Assembly: GCA_946407745.1 (NCBI GenBank)
Contig: CAMJPQ010000027.1
Coordinates: 1 to 42,231, forward strand
Direction: 5' to 3'
Length of the DNA: 42,231 nt
From: an uncultured Clostridia bacterium
GTDB lineage: Bacteria; Bacillota; Clostridia; Christensenellales; Aristaeellaceae
Shown here: positions 14,524-26,982 of the stretch, one piece after another
Layout of the letters: each line of letters opens with the position of its first letter
Numbering within the stretch: position 1 is the stretch's first letter
The notes under the pieces: generated by a model
What the model saw: only the letters and a program-made list of their open reading frames with translations
The model's database searches: none
What the model was told of the DNA's origin: nothing
Translations under genes and position numbers: made by a program

Positions 14524-15834
14524 GTGTTGTCCTGTCCGATCGTACGGGTGGAGGAAGGCTCCATCGCGCAGCAGCTCGGTATACGCGCTGGGGACAGCCT
14601 GGTGCGCATCGCAGGCGAGCCCATCATCGACCAGATCGACTACCAGGCCCTGGTCGCGCAGGAGCACTTTTCACTGGAGACAGAGCGCGACGGGAAGGCG
14701 ATGAGCTTCACCGTCAATAAAGAGGACTGGGAGCCGCTGGGCATCAGCCTGGACCAGTCCATCGTGCTTTCGCCCCGGCCCTGCGCCAACAGGTGCGTGT
14801 TCTGCTTCATCGACCAGATGCCGCCGGGCATGCGCCGCACCCTCTATGTCAAGGACGATGACTGGCGCCTGTCGCTGATGATGGGCAACTTCATCACCAT
14901 GACCAACATCACCGAGGCGGAGTTTGACCGCATCCTGCGGCGAAAGGTGTCTCCCCTGTTCATCTCGGTGCACGCCACCGACCCTGAGGTGCGCACACGC
15001 ATGATGCGCAACCCGCGCGCGGACCAGATCATGGTCCGCCTGCGCCGCCTGAAGGAGGCCGGGCTGCGGTTCCACTGCCAGTTTGTGCTGTGCCCGGGCT
15101 GGAATGACGGAGAGGTGCTGCGCCGCTCGCTGGAGGATGTCTCCTCACTGTGGCCGGCCGCCCGCAGCGCGGCCCTGGTTCCCGTAGGGCTGACGCGCTT
15201 CCGCGAGGGGCTGGACAAGGTGGAGCCCTATGACCGGGAGGGCGCCGCCGCGCTGGTTCGCCAGGCGCAGGCGATGCAGAAGGATTTCCTCGCCCGCTTC
15301 GGCACACGCTTCGTTTTCCCCTCGGACGAGTTCTACTGCCTGTCCGGCCTGCCCCTGCCTTCTGATGAGGAGTATGAGGACTATCCCCAGATCGAAAACG
15401 GCGTGGGCATGCTGCGCCTGTTCGAGACCGACCTGCGGTACGCCGCGGAGGAATACCCGGTGGAGCAAACGCCTCCGCGGGAGCTGGTGATCGCCTGCGG
15501 CACCTCCGTAGCCCCGTTGATGCAGACGTGGTGCGATGAACTGGCCCCGAGCGGCACCAGGGTGCGTGTGCGACCCATTCTCAACCGCTTTTTCGGGGAG
15601 AGCGTCACGGTCACCGGCCTTCTGACCGGCGGCGACCTGGTACAGCAGCTGCGCGGGGAAACGTGCGATGAGATCCTCATCTGCCGCAACATGATCCGCG
15701 CCGAGGGCGATCTCTTTCTGGATGACATGACTGTGGACGCCGTGCGCGCCGCGCTGCCCGTCCCCCTCCGCGTGGTGGAAAACACCGGCGAGGCCTTCTG
15801 GAAGGCCGTTTCCGGCTGGCGGGAAGAACAATAA
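14524..15834 (+). CDS. DUF512 family protein (PDZ plus radical-SAM-like domain)
   Basis: A 436-residue protein with an N-terminal PDZ-like segment (about 1-65, RVEEGSIAQQLGIRAGDSLV), a cysteine motif CX3CX2C (Cys87, Cys91, Cys94 in CANRCVFC) that resembles a radical-SAM iron-sulfur site, and the C-terminal DUF512 region. No function has been proven for this widespread Clostridial family. There is no in-frame ATG near the start: AGGAGG at 14513-14518 points to GTG 14524 or TTG 14527, and the upstream TTG at 14500 lacks a ribosome site. It lies 22 nt before der, a pairing common in Clostridia, which suggests a link to ribosome assembly or metabolism of the membrane, but this is inference. Confidence 0.85.
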   Translation: MLSCPIVRVEEGSIAQQLGIRAGDSLVRIAGEPIIDQIDYQALVAQEHFSLETERDGKAMSFTVNKEDWEPLGISLDQSIVLSPRPCANRCVFCFIDQMPPGMRRTLYVKDDDWRLSLMMGNFITMTNITEAEFDRILRRKVSPLFISVHATDPEVRTRMMRNPRADQIMVRLRRLKEAGLRFHCQFVLCPGWNDGEVLRRSLEDVSSLWPAARSAALVPVGLTRFREGLDKVEPYDREGAAALVRQAQAMQKDFLARFGTRFVFPSDEFYCLSGLPLPSDEEYEDYPQIENGVGMLRLFETDLRYAAEEYPVEQTPPRELVIACGTSVAPLMQTWCDELAPSGTRVRVRPILNRFFGESVTVTGLLTGGDLVQQLRGETCDEILICRNMIRAEGDLFLDDMTVDAVRAALPVPLRVVENTGEAFWKAVSGWREEQ

Positions 15835-15856
15835 TGATTTCCTTTGAGGTTATGAT

Positions 15857-17188
15857 ATGAGCAAACCCCTTGTGGCCGTTGTCGGCCGTCCCAATGTGGG
15901 CAAATCCACCTTCTTTAACAAGGTATCCGGCCAGCGCATCAGCATTGTGGAGGATACTCCCGGCGTGACGCGCGACCGCATTTACACCGATGTGGAGTGG
16001 CAGGGGCACCACTTCACCCTGATCGACACCGGCGGCATTGACGTGCGCAGCGAGGATGTTTTCCTTGCGCAGATGCGCCGCCAGGCCCAGATTGCCATCG
16101 ACACCGCGGATGTCATCCTCTTCTTCACCGACGGCCGCGTCGGCCTGACCGACGACGACCAGGAGGTGGCCGACCTGCTGCGCAAGTCCGGCAAGCCGGT
16201 GCTGCTTGTGGTCAACAAAATCGACCACATCAGCCAGGCGGATGCCATCTATGAGTTCTACGCGCTTGGCATCGGCGACCCCATCGCCATTTCCTCCGCC
16301 AACATGATGAACTTCGGCGACCTGCTGGACGAGATCTGCGCCCTTCTGCCCGAGCCGAGCCCGCAGGTGGCGGAGGAGGACCACATCCTGCAGCTTGCGG
16401 TGGTCGGCCGGCCCAATGTGGGCAAGTCCTCGCTGGTCAACCGCCTGCTGGGGCAGGAGCGCACCATGGTGTCCAACATCGCAGGCACCACCCGCGACGC
16501 GATCGATACCGCCTTCACCGCGCCCAACGGCACCACCTACAACCTCATCGACACGGCGGGCATCCGCAAAAAGAGCGCCGTACCGGACGAGAGCATCGAG
16601 AAATACGCGGTGCTGCGCGCCATTGCAGCCATCGAGCGCTGCGACGTGGCGCTGCTGCTGCTGGACGCGCGCGACGGTGTGACCGAGCAGGACACAAAGA
16701 TCGCCGGGATGATCCACGACGCGGGCAAAGCCGTGGTGATTGTGGTGAACAAATGGGACCTGATTGAAAAAGACACAAACACCATGGAGCGCATGCGCAA
16801 GGAGATACTGGACGGCCTGAAGTTCATGGACTGGGCGCCTGTGCTGTTCCTCTCCGCGCTGACCGGCAGCCGCACGCAGAAGGTGCTGGAGCAGGTGGAT
16901 GAGGTGTGGGCGCAGGCCACCAAACGGATCTCCACAGGCCTGCTGAACGACGTGATCACCGACGCCACCGCCGACGTGCAGCCGCCCTCCGACAACGGCC
17001 ACCGGCTGAAGATCTATTACGCTACCCAGCAGGGTGTGTGCCCCCCGACCTTCATTTTCTTCGTCAACAGGGAAGAGCTGATGCACTTCTCCTACCTGCG
17101 TTACCTGGAGAATTACCTTCGCAAAACCTTTGACTTCACCGGCACGCCGCTGCGGATGATCGTCCGCGAGCGCCAGAAGAAGGAGTGA
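15857..17188 (+). CDS. der: Ribosome assembly GTPase Der (EngA)
   Basis: A 443-residue double-GTPase needed for maturation of the 50S ribosomal subunit. Two G domains are in tandem: GRPNVGKST near residue 10 with DTGG and NKID, then GRPNVGKSS near residue 183 with DTAG and NKWD. A C-terminal KH-like domain ends in the basic RERQKKE. The length is normal for the family. The ribosome site is weak (TTTGAGG), so translation may be coupled to the preceding DUF512 gene. plsY starts 7 nt after its stop. Confidence 0.97.
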   Translation: MSKPLVAVVGRPNVGKSTFFNKVSGQRISIVEDTPGVTRDRIYTDVEWQGHHFTLIDTGGIDVRSEDVFLAQMRRQAQIAIDTADVILFFTDGRVGLTDDDQEVADLLRKSGKPVLLVVNKIDHISQADAIYEFYALGIGDPIAISSANMMNFGDLLDEICALLPEPSPQVAEEDHILQLAVVGRPNVGKSSLVNRLLGQERTMVSNIAGTTRDAIDTAFTAPNGTTYNLIDTAGIRKKSAVPDESIEKYAVLRAIAAIERCDVALLLLDARDGVTEQDTKIAGMIHDAGKAVVIVVNKWDLIEKDTNTMERMRKEILDGLKFMDWAPVLFLSALTGSRTQKVLEQVDEVWAQATKRISTGLLNDVITDATADVQPPSDNGHRLKIYYATQQGVCPPTFIFFVNREELMHFSYLRYLENYLRKTFDFTGTPLRMIVRERQKKE

Positions 17189-17195
17189 GCAACCC

Positions 17196-17804
17196 ATGTC
17201 AGACACACTGAAGTATATCATTCTGGCCATCGCCGGCTATCTCATCGGTTCGTTTTCATTCGGCATGACCACCTCCCAGGTTACCCACGGGCCGGACCTG
17301 CGCAAGGTCGGCAGCGGCAACACGGGCGCAAGCAACGCCCTGCGCGCCATGGACACCAAGCGGGGACTGATCGTATTCCTCGGCGATTTTGCCAAGGGAG
17401 CACTGGCCTGCGGGCTGGGCTGGTGGCTGACCGGCAGCGTATACGGCGCCATGCTCGCCGGGCTGTGCGCCGTCATCGGGCACAACTGGCCGGTCTATTA
17501 CGGCTTTCACGGGGGCAAGGGCGTGTCCACCTCCACCGCGGTGGGGCTGTGCTGCTTCCCCATTCCCGCGCTGATCGGCTACGCGGCCGCGATCCTTGCC
17601 ATTTGGGCCACAAGGTTCATCTCGCTGGGCTCCATGATCTTCGTGGTGCTGTTTGCCCTTTTCACCACCATCCTCGCCGCGCACGGCGACTGGCTGATCA
17701 TTGCCTGGGCCTGGGTGCTCGCGCTGATGTGCGTGTGGCGCCATCGCTCCAATATCAAGAGACTGCTGCGCGGAGAAGAGCGCAAAATCGGCGAAAAGCT
17801 CTAA
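17196..17804 (+). CDS. plsY: Glycerol-3-phosphate acyltransferase PlsY
   Basis: A 202-residue polytopic membrane enzyme that transfers an acyl group from acyl-phosphate to glycerol-3-phosphate, the first step of phospholipid synthesis in most Gram-positive bacteria. Three family motifs are seen: GSGNTGASNALR (residues about 40-51), the HNWPVYYGFHGGKGVSTST block (about 96-114) and several hydrophobic segments around them. The classical GSGNIGATN reads GSGNTGASN here. The C-terminus is short and basic, as expected on the cytoplasmic side. It is in one operon with der. Its stop is followed at once by a long hairpin (17805-17884) rather than a terminator. Confidence 0.95.
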   Translation: MSDTLKYIILAIAGYLIGSFSFGMTTSQVTHGPDLRKVGSGNTGASNALRAMDTKRGLIVFLGDFAKGALACGLGWWLTGSVYGAMLAGLCAVIGHNWPVYYGFHGGKGVSTSTAVGLCCFPIPALIGYAAAILAIWATRFISLGSMIFVVLFALFTTILAAHGDWLIIAWAWVLALMCVWRHRSNIKRLLRGEERKIGEKL

Positions 17805-17884
17805 GGTAACACCGCCACAGAGGAAGTGGCCGGATGGCGCAAAAGGCACCGTCAGCTGCAGCCACTGAATTGCGCGGTGTTGCC
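17805..17884 (+). ncRNA. Nested long hairpin in the plsY-lepA gap, candidate leader structure
   Basis: Three stems are stacked. Outer: 17805-17815 with 17874-17884 (11 pairs, one T-G wobble). Middle: AGTGGC 17825-17830 with GCCACT 17861-17866. Inner: 17833-17840 with 17846-17853 (seven pairs, one mismatch) around an AAAAG loop. No T run follows, so it is not an intrinsic terminator. It begins directly after the plsY stop and ends 37 nt before lepA. The octamer GGAAGTGG occurs in the middle stem (17822-17829) and again as the lepA ribosome-binding region (17911-17918), so CCACT at 17862-17866 could pair with either. A regulatory role is inference. Confidence 0.45.
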
Positions 17885-17921
17885 CTGACCCGCGCACACG
17901 GAAAGCAAAAGGAAGTGGAAT

Positions 17922-19730
<1,809 letters not shown>

Positions 19731-19780
19731 GGGAAAAGGCGCTTCCCTTTTCACAGGGGCTGACGCTGGAGGATGAGAAC

Positions 19781-20287
19781 CTGCGCGGCATCACCTGCTG
19801 CTTTACCGGCCACCGCCTGCTGCCCGCAGCGGAGACAGATGAGTTGACCGCGCGCCTGGACGCGGCGCTGGTAGAATTGTACCGCTGCGGCTTCAGGCGC
19901 TTTATCTCCGGCGGTGCGATGGGCTGGGACCTGCTGTGCGCCGAGCGCGTGCTTGCCCTGCGCTCATCCCACCCGGATGCGCGGCTCATCATGGCGCTGC
20001 CCTGCCAGAAGCAGACCAGGGGCTGGCCAGCGAAGGAAAAAAGCCGCCACGCGGCCGTGTGCGCCGCGGCGGACCGCTGCGTGATCCTTTCCGGCACCTA
20101 CTACACAGGCTGCATGATGGTGCGCAACCGCTACATGGTCGACCGCTCCTCGTTCTGCCTGTGCTACCTGACGCAGATGAAGGGCGGCACGCTTTCCACC
20201 GTGCGGTACGCGCTGGAGGAAGGCCTGCCCCTGCTCAACACCGCCATAGAGGCGGACTGTGACGCCTTTGCCGCGGAGGATGGCTGA
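19781..20287 (+). CDS. SLOG-domain protein (DUF1273/YpsA-like), probable CTG start
   Basis: A 168-residue protein of the DUF1273/YpsA group in the SLOG Rossmann superfamily, thought to bind nucleotide-derived ligands. The family opening CCFTGHR is followed by FISGGAMGWDLLCAERVL and a GCMMVRNRYMVDRSS segment. No ATG, GTG or TTG in this frame lies between the end of lepA and the first conserved residues. The nearest in-frame alternative is GTG 19592, deep inside lepA. GGAGG at 19768-19772 is positioned 8 nt before CTG 19781, giving a protein that starts just before CCFTGHR like its relatives, so a CTG start is the best reading. Its stop overlaps the hemW ATG (TGATG). Confidence 0.78.
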   Translation: MRGITCCFTGHRLLPAAETDELTARLDAALVELYRCGFRRFISGGAMGWDLLCAERVLALRSSHPDARLIMALPCQKQTRGWPAKEKSRHAAVCAAADRCVILSGTYYTGCMMVRNRYMVDRSSFCLCYLTQMKGGTLSTVRYALEEGLPLLNTAIEADCDAFAAEDG

Positions 20288-21435
20288 TGGAATTGTACAT
20301 TCACCTGCCCTTCTGCAAAAGCAAGTGCCGCTACTGCGACTTTGCCTCCTGGCCGGGGCTGGAGGGGCAGATGCCCGCTTATGTGGACGCGGTGCTCGCG
20401 GAGGCCGCTGCCCGCGCGGAGGAGCTCGGCGCGGTGCCCATCCGGACGGTATACATCGGCGGGGGAACCCCCTCCCTGCTGCCGCCGGAGCTGCTGCGCA
20501 GGCTCCTGGGCGGGCTGAAGGAGCGCCTGTGGCTCTCGCAGGTGTGCGAGTTTACCAGCGAGGCCAACCCCGGCACACTCACGCCGGCCTGGCTGGATGC
20601 GGCCATGGAGGGCGGTGTGACGCGGCTGTCCATGGGCATGCAGGCTGCCCAGAGCGCGCTGCTGAAAACGCTCGGACGGATCCACAGCTTTGAGGACGTG
20701 GAGCAGTCTGTGGCGCTGGCGCGGTCCCGCGGGCTGGAAAACATCAGCCTGGACCTTATGTTCGGCCTGCCGGGACAGACGCCGGCCATGTGGCGGGATT
20801 CGCTGGAAGCCGCCCTGAGCCTGCGCCCGAAGCACCTGAGCTGCTACGGTCTGATTCCGGAGGACGGCACCCCGCTGAAGGCTGCGTTGGACGCGGGCGA
20901 GGAATCCCTGCCCCCCGAGGAGGAGGAGCGGGAGATGTATGACCTGGCCGTGCGGCGCCTGGCAGCGGGCGGGTTCCGCCAGTACGAGATATCCAATTTC
21001 GCCCTGGAAGGGTGCGAATGCCTGCACAACATCGGCTACTGGCTGCAGGTGCCTTACCTGGGGCTGGGCGCTGCGGCCGCCTCGATGCTGGTGGACGGTG
21101 AGTGCCCCCTGCGCTACCACCGGGAGACGAATCCCGGCACACTGGACGAATACGCGGAGATGGTCCGCCGCCGCGAGTGGCATCGCCGCGACGTGGACAG
21201 CGTGCCGCCGCGCGACGCGCGCTTTGAAACCATGATGCTCGGCCTGCGCATGACAGAGGGCGTGCAGGAAGCCCGCTTTGAGCAACTTCACGGCATGACA
21301 CTGGAAGACTGCTACGGGCAAAAGCTGCGCGAAACGGCGGCGCGCGGCCTGACAGAATACGCATCGGGCCGCTGGTATCTGACACGCGCCGGCATGGATG
21401 TGCAGAACGCCGTGCTGGTGGAACTGATGGACTGA
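20287..21435 (+). CDS. hemW: HemW-like radical SAM protein
   Basis: A 382-residue radical-SAM protein. The CX3CX2C cluster motif is at Cys10, Cys14 and Cys17 (HLPFCKSKCRYCDF), followed by the SAM-binding YIGGGTPSLL and a C-terminal HemN-type domain. HemW proteins are heme chaperones and were formerly annotated as oxygen-independent coproporphyrinogen oxidase. The length and motif order fit HemW rather than HemN, which is longer. The ATG overlaps the preceding stop by one base, with GGAGGA 6 nt before it, so translation is likely coupled to the SLOG gene. Confidence 0.92.
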   Translation: MELYIHLPFCKSKCRYCDFASWPGLEGQMPAYVDAVLAEAAARAEELGAVPIRTVYIGGGTPSLLPPELLRRLLGGLKERLWLSQVCEFTSEANPGTLTPAWLDAAMEGGVTRLSMGMQAAQSALLKTLGRIHSFEDVEQSVALARSRGLENISLDLMFGLPGQTPAMWRDSLEAALSLRPKHLSCYGLIPEDGTPLKAALDAGEESLPPEEEEREMYDLAVRRLAAGGFRQYEISNFALEGCECLHNIGYWLQVPYLGLGAAAASMLVDGECPLRYHRETNPGTLDEYAEMVRRREWHRRDVDSVPPRDARFETMMLGLRMTEGVQEARFEQLHGMTLEDCYGQKLRETAARGLTEYASGRWYLTRAGMDVQNAVLVELMD

Positions 21436-21466
21436 ACGACCATAGAACTTTGACTCGGAGGCTGCA

Positions 21467-21739
21467 ATGACCAAAGCACTGATTTCCGTCACCGGCGCGG
21501 ATACCACCGGCATCATCGCGAGGGTGTCCACCAAGCTGTATGAAATGAACATCAACATACTGGACATCACCCAGACCATTCTGGGCGGGTATTTCACCAT
21601 GATGATGGTGGTTGACCTGGACGGCGCCAACCGCACCTTTGAGGAGATAGACAACGCCTTTGACAGCGTACGGGAGGAGCTGAAGATGTCCATCCACCTG
21701 CAGCGAATGGACATTTTCGATGCGATGCACCGGGTGTGA
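21467..21739 (+). CDS. ACT-domain protein (UPF0237)
   Basis: A 90-residue single ACT domain ([20 protein letters not shown]) of the UPF0237 type. These small proteins bind amino acids or related ligands, but their target is not known. It precedes the DUF711 gene with overlap of regulatory signals: the DUF711 ribosome site begins at the ACT stop. ACT and DUF711 genes are paired in many Firmicutes and archaea, which points to a joint function. A GGAGG site precedes the ATG. Confidence 0.93.
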   Translation: MTKALISVTGADTTGIIARVSTKLYEMNINILDITQTILGGYFTMMMVVDLDGANRTFEEIDNAFDSVREELKMSIHLQRMDIFDAMHRV

Positions 21740-21752
21740 GGAGGCGGCATTC

Positions 21753-24387
<2,635 letters not shown>

Positions 24388-24407
24388 TACTTATTACAGG
24401 AGAAAAA

Positions 24408-24692
24408 ATGACAAGCAAGCAGCGCGCCATGCTGCGCGGCATGGCGAATACACTGGATCCCATTCTCTACATCGGCAAGGAGGGCATTGTGCCCGGCACC
24501 ATCCGTCAGGCGGACGACGACTTGGAGGCGCACGAGCTGATCAAGTGCTGTGTGCAGCAGGGCTGCCCCCTCACCGCGCGTGAAGCGGTGACCGCCCTCT
24601 GCGGCGAGCTGGAGGCAGAGCCGGTGCAGTGCATCGGCCGGCGCTTTGTGATGTACCGCCCCAGCCGCGAAAACCCCCGCATCGTGCTGTGA
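24408..24692 (+). CDS. yhbY: YhbY-type CRM-domain RNA-binding protein
   Basis: A 94-residue protein consisting of one CRM domain (MTSKQRAMLRGMANTLDPI, IYIG-like YIGKEG and ELIKCC). YhbY binds pre-50S ribosomal particles and follows obg in many Firmicutes. The C-terminal YRPSRENPRIVL is the standard ending. Its TGA stop overlaps the ATG of the next gene (TGATG). An AGGAGAAAA ribosome site is present. Confidence 0.95.
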   Translation: MTSKQRAMLRGMANTLDPILYIGKEGIVPGTIRQADDDLEAHELIKCCVQQGCPLTAREAVTALCGELEAEPVQCIGRRFVMYRPSRENPRIVL

Positions 24693-25210
24693 TGGAGAGG
24701 ATCCACCTTGTTCATCCCTTTCCGCCGCTGGTGGATGGAGAGAGCCGCATACTGATCCTCGGCAGCTTCCCCTCGGTGAAGAGCAGGGCGCAGGGCTTTT
24801 TCTACGGCCACCCGCAGAACCGCTTCTGGCCCATGCTGGCGCGCATCTTCGGGGAAGACGCGCCGCGCAGCATCGAGGAGAAGGCAGCCCTGGCCCACCG
24901 CCATCACCTGGCGCTGTGGGACAGCATCTACGAGTGCGACATCGTGGGTTCCTCCGACAGCTCGATCCGGGGCGCTGTGCCCATTCCCATCGGGCAGATA
25001 CTGAAAACAGCACCCATTGAAAGGGTGCTGTGCAACGGCACGGCCTCCGCGAGGCTGTATACACGTTATCTGGAAAAGGTGACCGGGCTGCCCTGCTGGG
25101 TGATGCCCTCCACCTCCCCCGCCAACGCCGCGTGGAGCATGGAACGCCTGCAGGCGGTCTGGGAGGCGGCGATCACCGCCCCGCCCGGCACGCCTCCACA
25201 AAGGCTGTGA
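24692..25210 (+). CDS. DNA-deoxyinosine glycosylase (UDG family 6)
   Basis: A 172-residue enzyme of uracil-DNA glycosylase superfamily family 6 (hypoxanthine-DNA glycosylase), which removes deaminated adenine from DNA. The active-site landmarks are LGSFPSVKS near residue 24, FFYGHPQNRFWPML, LWDSIYECD and STSPANA. The start at 24692 overlaps the yhbY stop (TGATG), so translation is coupled. The last 38 bases overlap the 3' end of the convergent glutamine-amidotransferase-like gene. The length is normal for the family. Confidence 0.92.
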   Translation: MERIHLVHPFPPLVDGESRILILGSFPSVKSRAQGFFYGHPQNRFWPMLARIFGEDAPRSIEEKAALAHRHHLALWDSIYECDIVGSSDSSIRGAVPIPIGQILKTAPIERVLCNGTASARLYTRYLEKVTGLPCWVMPSTSPANAAWSMERLQAVWEAAITAPPGTPPQRL

Positions 25211-25883
25211 AAATCGCCCTGTCGCTGTCGGTTTTTTCCCACATGCGCTCGGGATGCCACTGCACCCCCAGGTAGAAGGGATGACCGCTCAGCGCGGCGG
25301 CCTCAATCAGGCCGTCGGAGGCCACGCCGCAGGGCTCAAAGCCCGCGCCGAGCCGGCGCACCGCCTGGTGATGCAGTGAATTGACCTCAATGGAGTGCGC
25401 GTGCACCACCTCGTCCAGCAGGGAGGACATGGTCACGATCACCTCGTGGGAGGCGCAGTTTTCCGGCTGGCTCTGGCGGTGGCGCATCACCTCGGCCCCG
25501 CGCTCGGCCGCGATGTCCTGGTACAGGTCGCCCCCCAGCGCCACATTCATCACCTGCAGGCCCCGGCAAACGCCCAGCGCCGGCTTGTCCGGCCGCTCGC
25601 TCAGCGCCCTGGCCAGCGCCAGCTCCATCTCATCCCGAGCCGGTGTGATCGCGCCGCAGCATGGCTTCTGCCACTGGCCATAGCGCCGCGGGTCAATGTC
25701 TCCCCCGCCGGTCAGCACAAAGCCGTCGAAGCGCTCCAGCAGCGCCGGAATGTCGTCCGTCAGGGGCAGCACCACCGGCAGCGCGCCGCAGCTAAGCAGC
25801 GCGTCCGCGTACCCCCTGTACGCGCTGATGCGCGTCTCCGTTTCATTGAGGCTGCAGGTCAGGCCAATCAGAGGCTGTTTCAT
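25173..25883 (-). CDS. Gamma-glutamyl-gamma-aminobutyrate hydrolase-like protein
   Basis: A 236-residue class I glutamine amidotransferase-like hydrolase (peptidase C26, PuuD type). The nucleophile Cys106 is in GVCRGLQVMNVALGG, and the catalytic His and Glu are in VQWHPERM; GGGDIDPRRYG is typical of PuuD relatives. PuuD splits gamma-glutamyl-GABA in putrescine breakdown, but many homologues have other substrates, and no polyamine genes are nearby. Start 25883 follows GAGGGAA, 16 nt after ispE. The 3' end overlaps the convergent deoxyinosine glycosylase gene by 38 nt. Confidence 0.88.
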   Translation of the reverse strand: MKQPLIGLTCSLNETETRISAYRGYADALLSCGALPVVLPLTDDIPALLERFDGFVLTGGGDIDPRRYGQWQKPCCGAITPARDEMELALARALSERPDKPALGVCRGLQVMNVALGGDLYQDIAAERGAEVMRHRQSQPENCASHEVIVTMSSLLDEVVHAHSIEVNSLHHQAVRRLGAGFEPCGVASDGLIEAAALSGHPFYLGVQWHPERMWEKTDSDRAIFTAFVEACRAGR

Positions 25884-25899
25884 TTCCGTTCCCTCACTT

Positions 25900-26778
25900 T
25901 CAAAGCTGATCGTATTCAAACGGCGTGTTCACTGTGGCGCAGGCAAAGGTTTTTGGCCACCGCTGCGACAGCGCACTGGCTGCCAGCTCCGCCTGGCCTG
26001 CCTCCGCGAACACCCCGTAAACCGCCGAGCCGCTGCCACTCATCTGGGCGCACACCGCGTCGAGAGCCCTCAGCGCCTCCTCTGCCTCCCCGATTTCCGG
26101 CCGCAGGGCGGCGCTGACCGCCTCCAGGCTGTTTCCGGGCCTTCCCGGCAGCAGGGAGAGCTCGTGACTGAGCAGCGCGCGGAGCGTTTCATCGGTCCGG
26201 ACGGGCGGCTTCTCCCGCGCCTGCCAGCGGCGGAAGATCTCCACGGTGGAGAGCCCATCGCAGGGCTGCACGACCACCAGCGGCCACACCGGGCCCTCCC
26301 CCTGGGGCAGCAGCTTTTCCCCGATGCCCTGCACCCGGCACAGGCCGCCGCGCAGGCAGAAGGGCACGTCCGCGCCGATCTCCAGGCCGATCTTCTCCAG
26401 TCGCTCCTGGCTGAGCCCCGTGCCCCACAGGCGGTTCAGCCCGTGCAGCGCCGCCGCGGCGTCCGCGCTGCCGCCGCCCAGCCCGCTGCCCACCGGCACG
26501 CGCTTGATCAGGCGCATATCCACACCGTGGGCACAGCCTGTGGCCGCCTGCAGGGCCTTTGCCGCGCGCCACACCAGGTTGCTGCGTGCCTCTGCCGGCG
26601 CACCATTCCCCTCACAGGTGAGGGTGAGACTGTCCGCTTCACACAGCGTCAAGGTATCGTGCAGGCTGATGGGCTGCATCAGCATGTCCATCAGGTGGTA
26701 GCCGTCTGCGCGGCAGCCCACGATGTCCAGCGTCCAGTTGATTTTCGCCCTCGCGTGTATTGTCAGCGTATTGCCCAT
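25900..26778 (-). CDS. ispE: 4-(cytidine-5'-diphospho)-2-C-methyl-D-erythritol kinase
   Basis: A 292-residue GHMP kinase of the non-mevalonate isoprenoid pathway. The opening ARAKINWTLDIVGCRADGYH and the ATP-binding PVGSGLGGGSADAAAA (residues 95-110) are diagnostic, and the late MSGSGSAVYGVF motif is present. The length is standard. A GAGGCG ribosome site precedes the ATG, and the repeat element at 26791 begins just 13 nt upstream, so the ispE leader lies inside or next to that element. The amidotransferase-like gene follows in the same transcript. Confidence 0.95.
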   Translation of the reverse strand: MGNTLTIHARAKINWTLDIVGCRADGYHLMDMLMQPISLHDTLTLCEADSLTLTCEGNGAPAEARSNLVWRAAKALQAATGCAHGVDMRLIKRVPVGSGLGGGSADAAAALHGLNRLWGTGLSQERLEKIGLEIGADVPFCLRGGLCRVQGIGEKLLPQGEGPVWPLVVVQPCDGLSTVEIFRRWQAREKPPVRTDETLRALLSHELSLLPGRPGNSLEAVSAALRPEIGEAEEALRALDAVCAQMSGSGSAVYGVFAEAGQAELAASALSQRWPKTFACATVNTPFEYDQL

Positions 26779-26790
26779 TGTTTCGCCTCA

Positions 26791-26971
26791 CAGAAATGCT
26801 ACAGTTCAGCCCTCGCTGAATGATAGATGCTGCGGAATGCTTTAATGGCCCGCAGGCCACCGAAAGCTTCCCACCCGACCTAGCCGGTCGATCCGATGAC
26901 AGTCAGGGAGCCAGACGTCCCCTGACAACCCTCGCTGGTTGCTTGGGTAACACTGATCGTCAGCACAGAAA
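26791..26971. repeat. Structured intergenic repeat element, copy A
   Basis: This fills most of the gap between ispE and the DUF1934 gene and is homologous to copy B at 30084-30351. The left block (26791-26838) holds a hairpin GTTCAGC/GCTGAAT (26804-26810 with 26815-26821) and the conserved ATAGATGCTGCGGAATG. A second hairpin pairs 26839-26843 with 26863-26867 and 26846-26850 with 26855-26859. The right block (26884-26937) shares 23 of 25 bases with copy B over its first part and holds the hairpin GTCAGGG/CCCTGAC (26902-26908 with 26920-26926). CACAGAAA occurs at both edges (26789-26796 and 26964-26971). I cannot match it to a named RNA class or insertion sequence. Confidence 0.75.
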
Positions 26972-26982
26972 AGGAGTTCATC

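Noticed and set aside
17805-17884. Rho-independent terminator after plsY
   Set aside because: The stem is long enough but no T run follows its 3' arm.
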